A DNA stretch of 34,217 nt from Propionibacteriaceae bacterium (GCA_030532825.1 JAUNKK010000024.1:1-34217), one strand, 5' to 3'; counted from the first letter of the stretch, positions 16,655 to 26,670 are shown. The notes: a model not told the origin generated them from the letters alone. Translations and numbers: made by a program.

Positions 16655-19182
16655 TGTGGAAGCTCACCTGGCATTCGTTTCCTCGGCGGATGTGGCGGGC
16701 ATCCTTGCTGGCCGCGCTCGTCGCGTTCATGGTGGCCCTGCTGGGCTGCTTGCTGAGCGTCGCCCGCACCGCCACCAACACGGCCGATGCCCTGGCCGAG
16801 TCCGCAGTATCCGACCTGAGCGTGCTGCCGCGCTCCTGGCTGGCAGACGCTGACACCTTCCACACCGGCGGCACAGATCTCACGAACGAGCTGGTCGACA
16901 AGATCAAGGCCATCGACGGCGTTGAAGAGATCCAGCCCCGAATCCTCGGACGGGGCGTGATCGCCTTGGGCCACGACGGACAGGTCTATGCCCCCGCCTT
17001 GGCCGCCACCGAATCCGGAGCCTTCGAAGAAAGCCCCATCAGCCGCTTGGTGCTGGAGGAAGGTCGCGCCCCGACCGGACCGGGCGAGGTGGTCGTCGAC
17101 GCCACCACCCTGAAAGAAACCGGTCACCAGATCGGCGACAAGCTCTTGGTCAGCCACGATCTGTCGTCGCGCATCATGGACGTCACGATCGTGGGGGTGG
17201 TGAAGGTCAAGGACTCCTCGATGGGCGCCGCCTCGTTCATCCTGTTCAGCCCCGAACGCGCCCGCGAACTGTTCCTATCAGGCCAAGAAGGCTGGAACGG
17301 CGTCGCCATCAAACTAGCCGACGGCGCCAACCCAGGGAACGTGTCGGAGGAGGTCAGCGGACTACTGCCTTACGGCTACAGCACCGTCACCCCCTCGGAT
17401 GTCGACCGCGCGCACCGCTTCTGGCTGCATCCTCCCTTGACCAGCACGCTGTTCGCAGTCGGGTTGCTCGGGCTCGTCGTGGTCATCACGACGAGCACCT
17501 TGGCCGGAACCACCTTCGGGCGTCTGGCACGGATGCTGCGGGAGGCCATGGGGTCGCTGCGGGCCATGGGCATCAGCCGATTCCTGGCCTGGCGAACGGT
17601 CATGACGGAAGCGCTAGCCGTTGGCGCGGCTGGCGCGCTGGCGGGCGTGATCCTGGCTTTCATCTTCCAGGGGCTGGCTCATCAGGCTCTGGCGGAGGGG
17701 GGCCTGCCGATCGGCCCCCCATCGCCCGGCATGGGCCTAGACGGCGCCTTCGTGGTGTTCATCATCGGGGTGATCTGCACCCTTATCGGCGCCAATCAGC
17801 ATGCGATGTCTGCTTCCCGCACCTACCCGGTCGGAGTCCGGCGTTTCGTGCGAGTCGCAGGCTGGCTGGGCGACGAAGCCTGGAGCGGCGTAGGCCTGAT
17901 TGCCGTGGGCTTGGTCCTCATGTTCTTCGCCCGGATCGTCCAGGTTCCGTTCCCGCTGCTGTGGGCGGTGCTGTCGTCGGTGACCCTGGTGTTCGGCGCG
18001 GTACTCGCTACCTCCATGCTCGGCCTCCCGGTGTTCCGTTGGCTGGGCGCCCAACTCAGCCGCTGGTTCGGCGGGCTGGCGAAGGTCGCGGCCCAACAGG
18101 CCACAAACAACCCGCCACGAATCACCGTCGGGGCAGCTGCCCTGCTCATCGGGGCTGCCATCGCTAGCGCCACCAGCGTCGTGACCGCCTCGGGCGTCGC
18201 AGCGGCGCGGGAGCGCATCCCAGAGAGTTTCACCGCGCAGTATGTGGTGACCAGCGAGCGCAGGCATGTCTTCGCCCCCGAGATCGGGCAGCGCATCGCC
18301 GCGATCCCGGGGGTCACAGGTGTCGCTGCCATGGGCACCCACAGTGTCGAATACGGCGATGGCACCCTGGTCATCGCAGAGGCCGAGCCTGGCCAGTTTG
18401 AGGACATCTTCAATGTCAACATTCGCGAAGGCCGCACCCCCAACAAGGCCAACGAGATGATGGTTTCCCGTAAGTGGGCTCAGGAACATGACCTGAGACT
18501 AGATGAACTCGCCCGCTTCAGTCTGGCGCGCCATCCCATTGCGCTGAGAGTCGTCGGTATCTACGACATCGCCGGAGATCTCACGCCAGCCGACGCCGTC
18601 ACCGTCCGTGAAGCGCTGGCGGTGGAGGGTGCCGAACAGGCAGACTCCTGGCTGGGTATTTCAGTGTCCGGCGACGCCGACGCCATCCGTGATGAGGTCG
18701 TGGCGTCCTTTGGTGAGAATCCCCTGCTGAAGTTCATCACTCCTGAGCAGTTGGGCGAGGAGCGAGCCGCGGCGGTGAAAGAACAGTTCCGCCCCTTCGC
18801 CGAGGTCTTTGATTTCGCCCTAGCCGCCGGACTGCTGGGCGTGGGCCTGCTCCTCGCGCTGAGCACCCTCGACCGGCACCGGGAATACGGAGCGCTGCGT
18901 GTGGTTGGCGCCCATCCGCGGCAGCTCGCCGGGATGCTGGCAGGCGAGAGCATCGCTTTGTCCGCGCTCGGGCTGACCCTTGGGGTCGCCGCGGGCATCG
19001 TGTGCGGTTTCGCCATTCAGCATGGCCTCAGCTCCGAGGGCATCTCCGTACTCGACCCCGCCTGGGGCAGTCATCTGGTGACGCTGTTGTGGGCGATCCC
19101 CATCGGCCTGCTCGGTGCTGTGCCGGCGGCGGCCCTGGCCTACCGGGCCCACGTGACCGACAGCATCCCCACGAGCGCCTAG
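16654..19182 (+). CDS. FtsX-family ABC transporter permease
   Basis: 842-residue membrane protein. One membrane segment near residues 17-39 is followed by a large outer domain (about 45-255). A first FtsX block has helices around 265-290, 317-342 and 360-380. Further hydrophobic segments follow at about 405-460 and near 490-515, with a second outer domain (about 520-730, including VTGVAAMGTHSVEYGDG). A last FtsX block forms the C-terminus (AGLLGVGLLLALSTLDRHRE, then two more helices). This is the long double-FtsX architecture of mechanotransmission or lipoprotein/peptide export systems. TGATG joins it to the ATPase gene. The substrate is unknown, and no accessory lipoprotein or histidine kinase is adjacent. 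Confidence 0.9.
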   Translation: MWKLTWHSFPRRMWRASLLAALVAFMVALLGCLLSVARTATNTADALAESAVSDLSVLPRSWLADADTFHTGGTDLTNELVDKIKAIDGVEEIQPRILGRGVIALGHDGQVYAPALAATESGAFEESPISRLVLEEGRAPTGPGEVVVDATTLKETGHQIGDKLLVSHDLSSRIMDVTIVGVVKVKDSSMGAASFILFSPERARELFLSGQEGWNGVAIKLADGANPGNVSEEVSGLLPYGYSTVTPSDVDRAHRFWLHPPLTSTLFAVGLLGLVVVITTSTLAGTTFGRLARMLREAMGSLRAMGISRFLAWRTVMTEALAVGAAGALAGVILAFIFQGLAHQALAEGGLPIGPPSPGMGLDGAFVVFIIGVICTLIGANQHAMSASRTYPVGVRRFVRVAGWLGDEAWSGVGLIAVGLVLMFFARIVQVPFPLLWAVLSSVTLVFGAVLATSMLGLPVFRWLGAQLSRWFGGLAKVAAQQATNNPPRITVGAAALLIGAAIASATSVVTASGVAAARERIPESFTAQYVVTSERRHVFAPEIGQRIAAIPGVTGVAAMGTHSVEYGDGTLVIAEAEPGQFEDIFNVNIREGRTPNKANEMMVSRKWAQEHDLRLDELARFSLARHPIALRVVGIYDIAGDLTPADAVTVREALAVEGAEQADSWLGISVSGDADAIRDEVVASFGENPLLKFITPEQLGEERAAAVKEQFRPFAEVFDFALAAGLLGVGLLLALSTLDRHREYGALRVVGAHPRQLAGMLAGESIALSALGLTLGVAAGIVCGFAIQHGLSSEGISVLDPAWGSHLVTLLWAIPIGLLGAVPAAALAYRAHVTDSIPTSA

Positions 19183-19202
19183 CCGTTTCGGCCCCAAAAC
19201 AC

Positions 19203-19235
19203 GCGGCCCCCGACCGGAAAACGGTCGAGGGCCGC
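19203..19235. terminator. Rho-independent terminator between the permease and clpC
   Basis: A 14-base stem (one C-A mismatch) with the loop GAAAA is formed by 19203-19216 and 19222-19235. On the minus strand it is followed by GTGTTTTGGGG, so it best fits the end of clpC transcription, and it may also stop transcripts of the convergent permease. Confidence 0.75.
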
Positions 19236-19251
19236 AGCAGCTGGTGTCCGC

Positions 19252-21750
<2,499 letters not shown>

Positions 21751-21805
21751 TCTCTATCTCCTCCTGCGGAGCGCGGCGAAGTTGCGTCGGCCCCGCTCAC
21801 CCCAG

Positions 21806-21834
21806 CTTAGATGCTCACTCAAAATAGAGGTAAA
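21806..21834 (-). promoter_or_regulatory. Possible clpC promoter
   Basis: On the minus strand TTTACC (21829-21834) and TCTAAG (21806-21811) are separated by 17 bases, a normal sigma-A-like layout, giving a 5' leader of about 50 bases. A single TTGAGT half-site reminiscent of HspR boxes lies in the spacer, but its inverted partner is missing, so HspR control is not supported. Confidence 0.3.
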
Positions 21835-21841
21835 ACGAACT

Positions 21842-21872
21842 CCGGGGCGGGAGCTCATAGCTCCCGCCCCGG
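21842..21872. terminator. Perfect 14-bp hairpin between lsr2 and clpC
   Basis: Bases 21842-21855 and 21859-21872 are perfectly complementary and enclose a three-base loop. On the minus strand the stem is followed by AGTTCGTTTTACC, so it probably ends lsr2 transcription, about 70 bases beyond its stop. Confidence 0.7.
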
Positions 21873-21898
21873 TTCGACGGCTAGCCCTTCCCCCTTGC

Positions 21899-21932
21899 GG
21901 GCCTTGCCGACGGAAAACCCCGTCAGCGGCCC
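21899..21932. terminator. Weaker hairpin just after the lsr2 stop
   Basis: GGGCC (21899-21903) pairs with GGCCC (21928-21932), and GACGG (21909-21913) with CCGTC (21920-21924), giving a hairpin with an internal loop. It has no T-tract after it on the minus strand. It may assist the stronger hairpin at 21842-21872. Confidence 0.3.
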
Positions 21933-21939
21933 TCTGGCG

Positions 21940-22260
21940 TCAGTGGGCTGCTTCGTATGCGGCCATGATGGCGGCCGGGATGCGGCCGCGATCGCTGACC
22001 TCGTGGCCCTGGGAACGCGCCCAGACCCGGACATCGTTGGTGGAGGGGCCGTCGTTCACGCGGCGACGCGAACGCGACTTGGACCCGCGCACGCGACGAG
22101 CTGCCGTGGTCCAGGGCTCCAGTATGTTGACCAGCTTTGCGATGTTGCCTTCGTTGAGGTCGATTTCGTACTCAACCCCGTCGAGGGCGAAAGTGACATT
22201 GCGATCCGCGACGGTGCCGTCGATATCATCCTTGAGGAAGACTTGGACCTCACGAGCCAT
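21940..22260 (-). CDS. lsr2: Nucleoid-associated protein Lsr2
   Basis: Actinobacterial H-NS-like protein that bridges DNA and silences AT-rich, often foreign genes. 106 residues, typical length. The N-terminal dimerisation part starts MAREVQVFLKDDIDG and shows the VEYEIDL strand. A basic linker (RRVRGSKSRSRRR) follows, and the C-terminal DNA-binding part ends with the minor-groove RGR motif (91-93, SDRGRIPAAIM). AGGAG precedes the ATG by 5 bases. clpC follows, as in mycobacteria; lysS, which is usually on the other side, is replaced by a divergent NuoD-like gene. Confidence 0.96.
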   Translation of the reverse strand: MAREVQVFLKDDIDGTVADRNVTFALDGVEYEIDLNEGNIAKLVNILEPWTTAARRVRGSKSRSRRRVNDGPSTNDVRVWARSQGHEVSDRGRIPAAIMAAYEAAH

Positions 22261-22354
22261 GGGAACTCCTGTTCAATCGGGAAGAAGCACAAGTTTGTTG
22301 CTTGGCAGGGACAAGGCAGACAATACCCCAAAACCCACAAGAGGGAAGGTTGAT

Positions 22355-23449
22355 ATGAACCGCGATGTATGCAAAGTGTCCATCGGGGGAATACCACTGA
22401 CTGGCTGTAAGCCCCTTCAGATAGGGCTTAGACACCCAACCGAGACGGGGGCATTGTCTTTTTGGCTGACAAGCCAGAAAGAGCGCATTCTGGAAGCTCA
22501 GATTCAGCCGGGTTGGCTACACCGCGGAGCGGAGAAGTTGTTCGAAGTCCGGGACTACCGCTCGCTGATCATGCTCGGCGATCGCCACGACTGGCTAGCT
22601 AGTTCCTCAGGGGAGTTGGTGCTGACTCTGGCAGTCGAGAGAGCGATGGGGTTGGTACCACCCGCACGAGCCACTTGGCTGCGCACGCTGTTCGCCGAGT
22701 TGGCCCGCATTCATTCCCACCTAAGTTACCTTTCATATCTTGGAGACTCTGTGTGGCCCGTGGTAGATGACTTACGCGAGGCCATGGCCGCAGCTTCCGG
22801 TAATCGCGTTCATCCGATGCTCGTTCGAGTGGGCGGCTTAGCGGCCGATGTCACCGGCGATTGGCTGACTCATATAGACGCCATCCTGGTCCGCGCCGAA
22901 ACGGCTGCACAACAAGCTGCAGAAGCCCTTGCAGCGCGCCGCAGAGAACTCGACGGGGTAGCCATCGCTGACGCGGCATTGTGCCGCCAGTACAGCCTGA
23001 CCGGACCCGTAGCCCGGGCTTGCGGCCTTTCCCTAGATCTACGGACAGAGGGACTGCTGGCCTGGCCAGAGGTTTTCGTCGCGGCTCCCCTACAAATCAC
23101 CGGTGATGTGACGGCTCGGTTTCAGGTCTTGATCGACGAAGTCGCAGCGAGTGCGAAGATGGTTCGACGGTTGGTCACTGGGCTGCCGGGCGGTCCCGTT
23201 GCCACGAGGCTCTCACGTCGCTTGAAGGTCCCCGAGGGCGAGCACATAGTCGAGTTGGAGGCGCCCTGGGGCGTGACATCAGTGCTGCTGGTTTCACGCG
23301 GTGGGCAGACTCCGTGGCGAGTGGCGCTACGCACACCAACGTTCCACAACGTGTCGGCTCTGGAGCCCCTGCTGGTTGGTTTGGAGATGCATCAGGTCCC
23401 CGACGCCGTAGCCTCGGTGGGCTACGCCGTCGGGGACCTGGACAAATAG
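22355..23449 (+). CDS. Orphan NuoD-like protein (complex I 49-kDa subunit homologue)
   Basis: 364 residues that follow NuoD/Nqo4 over their whole length. Examples are GWLHRGAEKL (53-62; NuoD GYLHRGxEKL), the helix ELVLTLAVERAMG with AELARIHSHL, VRVGGL (158-162), LTGPVARACGLSLDLR, GQTPWRVALRTPTFHNV, and the C-terminal QVPD...GDLDK. The HPxxHG loop of NuoD is HPTETG, so the second, quinone-binding His is Thr31. The DRLDY segment is DRHDW, so the quinone-site Tyr is Trp80. The [NiFe]-hydrogenase cysteine pairs are absent too. ATG 22355 has GAGGGAAGG upstream; the frame is open far before it, but across the lsr2 gene. No other nuo gene is in the window. Local GC is clearly lower than in neighbours (hand count about 54% over 22381-22500). 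Function unknown; it need not be complex I. Confidence 0.8.
   Translation: MNRDVCKVSIGGIPLTGCKPLQIGLRHPTETGALSFWLTSQKERILEAQIQPGWLHRGAEKLFEVRDYRSLIMLGDRHDWLASSSGELVLTLAVERAMGLVPPARATWLRTLFAELARIHSHLSYLSYLGDSVWPVVDDLREAMAAASGNRVHPMLVRVGGLAADVTGDWLTHIDAILVRAETAAQQAAEALAARRRELDGVAIADAALCRQYSLTGPVARACGLSLDLRTEGLLAWPEVFVAAPLQITGDVTARFQVLIDEVAASAKMVRRLVTGLPGGPVATRLSRRLKVPEGEHIVELEAPWGVTSVLLVSRGGQTPWRVALRTPTFHNVSALEPLLVGLEMHQVPDAVASVGYAVGDLDK
23396..23437. terminator. Long hairpin inside the 3' end of the NuoD-like gene
   Basis: Bases 23396-23413 pair with 23420-23437 (17 of 18 positions) around the loop TCGGTG. The stem is extremely GC-rich and lies in the last 20 codons. No T-tract follows. It may be a U-less terminator, or may protect the 3' end, between two convergent genes. 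Confidence 0.4.
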
Positions 23450-23514
23450 GGGGACGGGTTGAGCTAGCGCGGGAACCTGTCAGGTGCTGATCCCCCTGAC
23501 GGCAGCGCGCGGCT

Positions 23515-24318
23515 TTAGGCCTGTTTGCGGGCCCTCGTCCGGCTGCTGGCGGGCTTCTGCTCGTTCTCCAGCGGCTCGTCGTAGTGGGCCATGTTGAGCT
23601 GGGAGAGGTCGACCATGGTCGGCGGGTCATCCCCGGTCCACAGTTCAGCCGCCTCCTCAATGCTGGGCACACGGGGCAACTCCAGCACGTTGCTGACCTC
23701 CTCCTTGGCCTCGGCTTCGGCCTCGTCCTTGACTTCGGCCTCAGCTTCGACCGTGATCTCCTTGGAGGCCTCGGCCTCTGCCTCGGCTTTCTCCGCCTCG
23801 AACTGCTTGGCGGCTTCGAGAGCTGCGTCGCGGGCCTTCTCGGCCTCAACGAGGCGCGCCTCCAGTTCGGCGATCTTGGCTTCAAGGGAGTCAATGCGGG
23901 CCTGGCGTTCGGAGACCTCACCGCGCAGCCAAGCCGCATTGCCGCGCATGGTGCTGAGCTCCGAGTTCGCTGCGCCGAGCTGGCGGCGTAGCTTCGCGAT
24001 CATGGACTTGAGGTTCTGCGCCCGCTCGTTGAAGCGGTCGATCATGGCGACGGATTCGGCATGGTGCTTTTCGGCCTGCTCAATGCGGAAGGCGATCTGC
24101 CGCTTGATTTCCTCGCGATGCTCGGCGCGTTCGCGCTTGAGCTCCAGCCACGACACCGCGACGGCGGCCAGGGCCATGACGATGCCGATGACAGCCCCAG
24201 CGCGCACAGCCCAGATGCTGCCGAATAGCGAGAGGAGGACCACCGCCGACCCCACCGCCAGGATGGTGATGGCGATTGCCCGCTCGTGCGGATTCTTCTC
24301 AACGTGACGACCTGACAT
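23515..24318 (-). CDS. Membrane protein with long coiled coil and acidic repeat region
   Basis: 267 residues without a known enzyme motif. Two hydrophobic segments at about 14-38 and 40-57 are followed by a long helical coiled coil (about 60-175; heptads such as IDSLEAKIAELEARLVEAEKA). A low-complexity Glu/Ala stretch comes next (about 170-208, mostly EAEAE-type), then a linker with DPPTMVDLSQLNM and a basic tail (RTRARKQA). The gene stands where mycobacteria have the alanine-rich membrane protein next to DUF3180 in the fol cluster, so it probably is the local version of that conserved but uncharacterised protein. A scaffolding or cell-division role is only a guess. The start ATG lies 6 bases after TAATCT, a leaderless-type box. 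Confidence 0.8.
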   Translation of the reverse strand: MSGRHVEKNPHERAIAITILAVGSAVVLLSLFGSIWAVRAGAVIGIVMALAAVAVSWLELKRERAEHREEIKRQIAFRIEQAEKHHAESVAMIDRFNERAQNLKSMIAKLRRQLGAANSELSTMRGNAAWLRGEVSERQARIDSLEAKIAELEARLVEAEKARDAALEAAKQFEAEKAEAEAEASKEITVEAEAEVKDEAEAEAKEEVSNVLELPRVPSIEEAAELWTGDDPPTMVDLSQLNMAHYDEPLENEQKPASSRTRARKQA

Positions 24319-24324
24319 GCGGTC

Positions 24325-24330
24325 AGATTA
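24325..24330 (-). promoter_or_regulatory. -10 box of a probable leaderless promoter for the coiled-coil protein
   Basis: Minus-strand TAATCT (TANNNT) is followed by six bases and the ATG at 24318. The gene thus may be expressed apart from the fol operon upstream, from which it is separated by 91 bases. Confidence 0.4.
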
Positions 24331-24409
24331 ACGCTCGTGGTAACAAACGATCGCCTCAAAACGCCGATCTTGCATTTTTGTTGACAGGTTTATTGGCGAA
24401 GGTTAATGG

Positions 24410-24910
24410 TCATACGGCTTCTGGGCTCGGAGCGCTCTCACCCGTCTGCGGTTCGTCGCCGCCATTCTGGTCGATCATGCAGGCTCGCTCCAGCACCCAA
24501 CCCGCCCACGCACACACACCCGCGGCGACGATCGTCGCCGCCCCCAGCCAGACGCGCTGAGCCGGTAGCGGGGCTGCGACGGTGGGGATCCAGCGCCCGA
24601 CGTAGACGGCATGGCCACCCGCCAGAACCGCTCCCGTCACGATGAGCGATTTCGCCATCACGACAGCCCGAACGGCTTCTCGCGGCGGCAAGCGGCGCTC
24701 TTCCAGGCGCTTCGGGATAGTGCGTGCGTAGCCGAAGGCGGCCACGGCCAGCAGCACCAGCAACACGGGAACACTCCACGGCACCACGGGCGGAAACGAC
24801 TTGAGCAGGTCGAAGATGTTCAAAGCCACGAGCCCGATCAGCGCCCCGGCCAGCGCGGCGATGACGACCTGGCGCGTCGTCGTGGGAGTCAGCTTCGGAG
24901 CGGAAGTCAA
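24410..24910 (-). CDS. DUF3180 membrane protein
   Basis: 166 residues with four predicted membrane helices (about 14-31, 38-58, 85-104 and 120-140), the pattern of the actinobacterial DUF3180 family that always travels with folK. The start is most likely TTG at 24910, overlapping the folK stop (TTGA) and giving MTSAPKLTPTTTRQVV. The longer frame up to 25036 is only the shadow of folK. Function unknown; the link with folate genes is purely positional. Last gene of the coupled ftsH-fol run. Confidence 0.8.
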   Translation of the reverse strand: MTSAPKLTPTTTRQVVIAALAGALIGLVALNIFDLLKSFPPVVPWSVPVLLVLLAVAAFGYARTIPKRLEERRLPPREAVRAVVMAKSLIVTGAVLAGGHAVYVGRWIPTVAAPLPAQRVWLGAATIVAAGVCAWAGWVLERACMIDQNGGDEPQTGESAPSPEAV

Positions 24911-25470
24911 GAGCGTGTGGGGTTCGGGATCACGATATCGTCGCGGCGGCTGACCCCTGAAACATCCACGTGTTTCACAAGCTCCGCGATGGGACCCTGA
25001 CCGGCGATTTCGCCGAGGGGGTCGATATCGAGCCAAGGCACCAGCACGAATGCGCGCTTATGGGCTCGTGGATGGGGCAGTTCGAGTTCTTCCTCCGTAA
25101 CCCGTTTACCCACCATGATGATATCGATATCCAGCGTCCGGGGGCCATTGGGGACGGTCCGCGCCCGGCCGAATCCTTGCTCAATGGCGTGGGCGCGATC
25201 AAGAATGGTCATGGGTTCCAGCGTCGACTCGGCGACCACCACCAGATTCAGGAAATCGTCCTGCGGCGGGCCATCGCCTTCGAGCCGCGTCTGATAGACC
25301 GGCGATACGTCGACGATGATCAGATCAGGGGTCTCCGCCAGCAATTCGACGGCGCGACTCAGGTTGCCTGCACAATCCCCCACATTGGCCCCTAGGGACA
25401 GCACCACCTTCGAGATGGGGCGCAGGTTTCCTAGGGTATCGACGTCGATATCAAGGGGACCGTTGTTCAT
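24907..25470 (-). CDS. folK: 2-amino-4-hydroxy-6-hydroxymethyldihydropteridine pyrophosphokinase
   Basis: Transfers pyrophosphate from ATP to hydroxymethyl-dihydropterin, giving the substrate of FolP. 187 residues. Family motifs: VVLSLGANVGD (residues 22-32), SPVYQTRLEG, FLNLVVV and the signature GPRTLDIDIIM with the Mg-binding aspartates; LPHPRAHKRAFVLVPW closes the core. The start overlaps the folB end by 20 bases, with AGGAG upstream of ATG. The first 18 residues before the core strand are an extension of no clear role. Confidence 0.95.
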   Translation of the reverse strand: MNNGPLDIDVDTLGNLRPISKVVLSLGANVGDCAGNLSRAVELLAETPDLIIVDVSPVYQTRLEGDGPPQDDFLNLVVVAESTLEPMTILDRAHAIEQGFGRARTVPNGPRTLDIDIIMVGKRVTEEELELPHPRAHKRAFVLVPWLDIDPLGEIAGQGPIAELVKHVDVSGVSRRDDIVIPNPTRS

Positions 25471-25828
25471 GGCTGCTCCTGACGATCGTGACTGAAAGAT
25501 CTGAGAATGTGTGGGGGATGGGGGCCTCGGGCTTATGCACGGTCACCTTGGCCTGCTGGACAGATGGGAAGGCCAGGCAGCTATCAGCGATGCGCCCGGC
25601 GAGGGTCTCGATCAGCTGGCATGGCTCCCCTTTCACTTGGGCCACCACCGCGTCAGCTACCGCTGCGTAGTTGACGGTGTCGGATAGGTTATCGCTGTTT
25701 GTATTCAGCGGCAGCCGCAACTCAATATCCACGACGAATCGCTGTCCATCGCGCCGCTCCTCCGGGAACACCCCGTGGAAACCAGTGGCGGCTAGTCCGG
25801 TGATGTTGATGGCGTCGATGGCCTTCAC
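25451..25828 (-). CDS. folB: Dihydroneopterin aldolase
   Basis: Converts dihydroneopterin to hydroxymethyl-dihydropterin and glycolaldehyde. 125 residues with INITGLAATGFHGVFPEER (catalytic region), DTVNYAAVADAVVAQVKGEPCQLIETLAGRIAD (conserved Glu) and VTVHKPEAPI (catalytic Lys). Start is GTG 25828, but the only Shine-Dalgarno sequence, GAGGAG, touches the GTG directly, too close for normal initiation. The folP stop TGA lies 4 bases upstream, so reinitiation by ribosomes ending folP is the simplest reading. Confidence 0.94.
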   Translation of the reverse strand: MKAIDAINITGLAATGFHGVFPEERRDGQRFVVDIELRLPLNTNSDNLSDTVNYAAVADAVVAQVKGEPCQLIETLAGRIADSCLAFPSVQQAKVTVHKPEAPIPHTFSDLSVTIVRSSHEQRSP

Positions 25829-25832
25829 CTCC

Positions 25833-26660
25833 TCACGCGCTCGTCAGTGGAGCCGAGACTACCCGGTCCGGGGCCGCCCCAAGCCGCTGGCCTACTGCAA
25901 CGGCGTCCAGCTGAGCCGGAATCTCGTGGGTGCGGACGCCCCACACCCCATGGAGGGCGCACCAGGTACTGACAGCCGCGGTGGCAGCGTCTCGTCCTTC
26001 GGGGTCCCGCCCCCCTAGCAGTTCCCCCAGGAAGCGCTTGCGGCTGACTCCGATGAGCAGCCGCTGTCCCAGTGCTTGGAAGGTGTCGAGGTGGCGCAGC
26101 AACTCCCAGTTCTGCTCGGGGGTCTTAGCGAAGCCGATGCCCGGGTCGAGGATGATCCGCCGCGGCGCAACACCCGCCACAAGGGCCGCGTCGCGGCGAG
26201 CCAGGAGTTCATCGCGCACCTCGGCGGTGACATCGGTGTAGACGGCGTGTTGCTGCATCACATCGGAGGGGGCGCGCCAGTGCATAGCGACGTAGTCGAC
26301 ATCCAGTTCGGCGACGGCGGACAGCATGGTGGGGTCGGCCAGACCGGCGGAGACGTCGTTGACGAGCCGGGCCCCGGCCTCAACGGCGGCCCGGGCGGTG
26401 TCTGCGCGCATGGTGTCGACGGAGCAGACGATGCCTTGCCGGGCCAGGGCAGTGATGACGGGCACGACGCGGGCCTGCTCCTCGTCGGCGGGCACCCGAC
26501 CGGCACCGGGGCGGGTGGATTCGCCACCAACGTCCACGATGACCGCCCCTTCGGCGGCGAGCCGCTCCCCCTGCGCGATGGCCGCGGCAGTGGTTGCGTA
26601 TCGGCCCCCGTCGGAGAAGGAATCGGGGGTGACGTTCAGCACACCCATGACGACGGTCAC
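25833..26660 (-). CDS. folP: Dihydropteroate synthase
   Basis: Joins p-aminobenzoate to dihydropterin pyrophosphate; the sulfonamide target. 275 residues, TIM barrel. The two family signatures are at the N-terminus: VMGVLNVTPDSFSDGG and VIVDVGGESTRPGA. The pterin-site segment IILDPGIGFAKTPEQN and the loop LIGVSRKRFLG follow. GTG start at 26660 has GAGGAG six bases upstream, overlapping the folE stop region (TGAGGAG). A classic second gene of the folE-folP-folB-folK operon. Confidence 0.96.
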   Translation of the reverse strand: MTVVMGVLNVTPDSFSDGGRYATTAAAIAQGERLAAEGAVIVDVGGESTRPGAGRVPADEEQARVVPVITALARQGIVCSVDTMRADTARAAVEAGARLVNDVSAGLADPTMLSAVAELDVDYVAMHWRAPSDVMQQHAVYTDVTAEVRDELLARRDAALVAGVAPRRIILDPGIGFAKTPEQNWELLRHLDTFQALGQRLLIGVSRKRFLGELLGGRDPEGRDAATAAVSTWCALHGVWGVRTHEIPAQLDAVAVGQRLGAAPDRVVSAPLTSA

Positions 26661-26670
26661 GACATTCTCC

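Noticed and set aside
21806-21834. HspR (HAIR) control of clpC
   Set aside because: Only one half of the inverted repeat (TTGAGT) is present; the matching ACTCAA half at the right distance is missing.
22355-23449. NuoD-like gene read as a group-4 [NiFe] hydrogenase large subunit
   Set aside because: The CxxC pairs that bind nickel are absent: the position of the first pair reads RGAEKL, and no C-terminal pair exists.
24381-24409. Plus-strand TTGACA-17-TAATGG, a possible antisense promoter into DUF3180
   Set aside because: The -10 part is poor (it does not end in T), and the only thing downstream on this strand is antisense to DUF3180. Chance is likely in this AT-richer gap.
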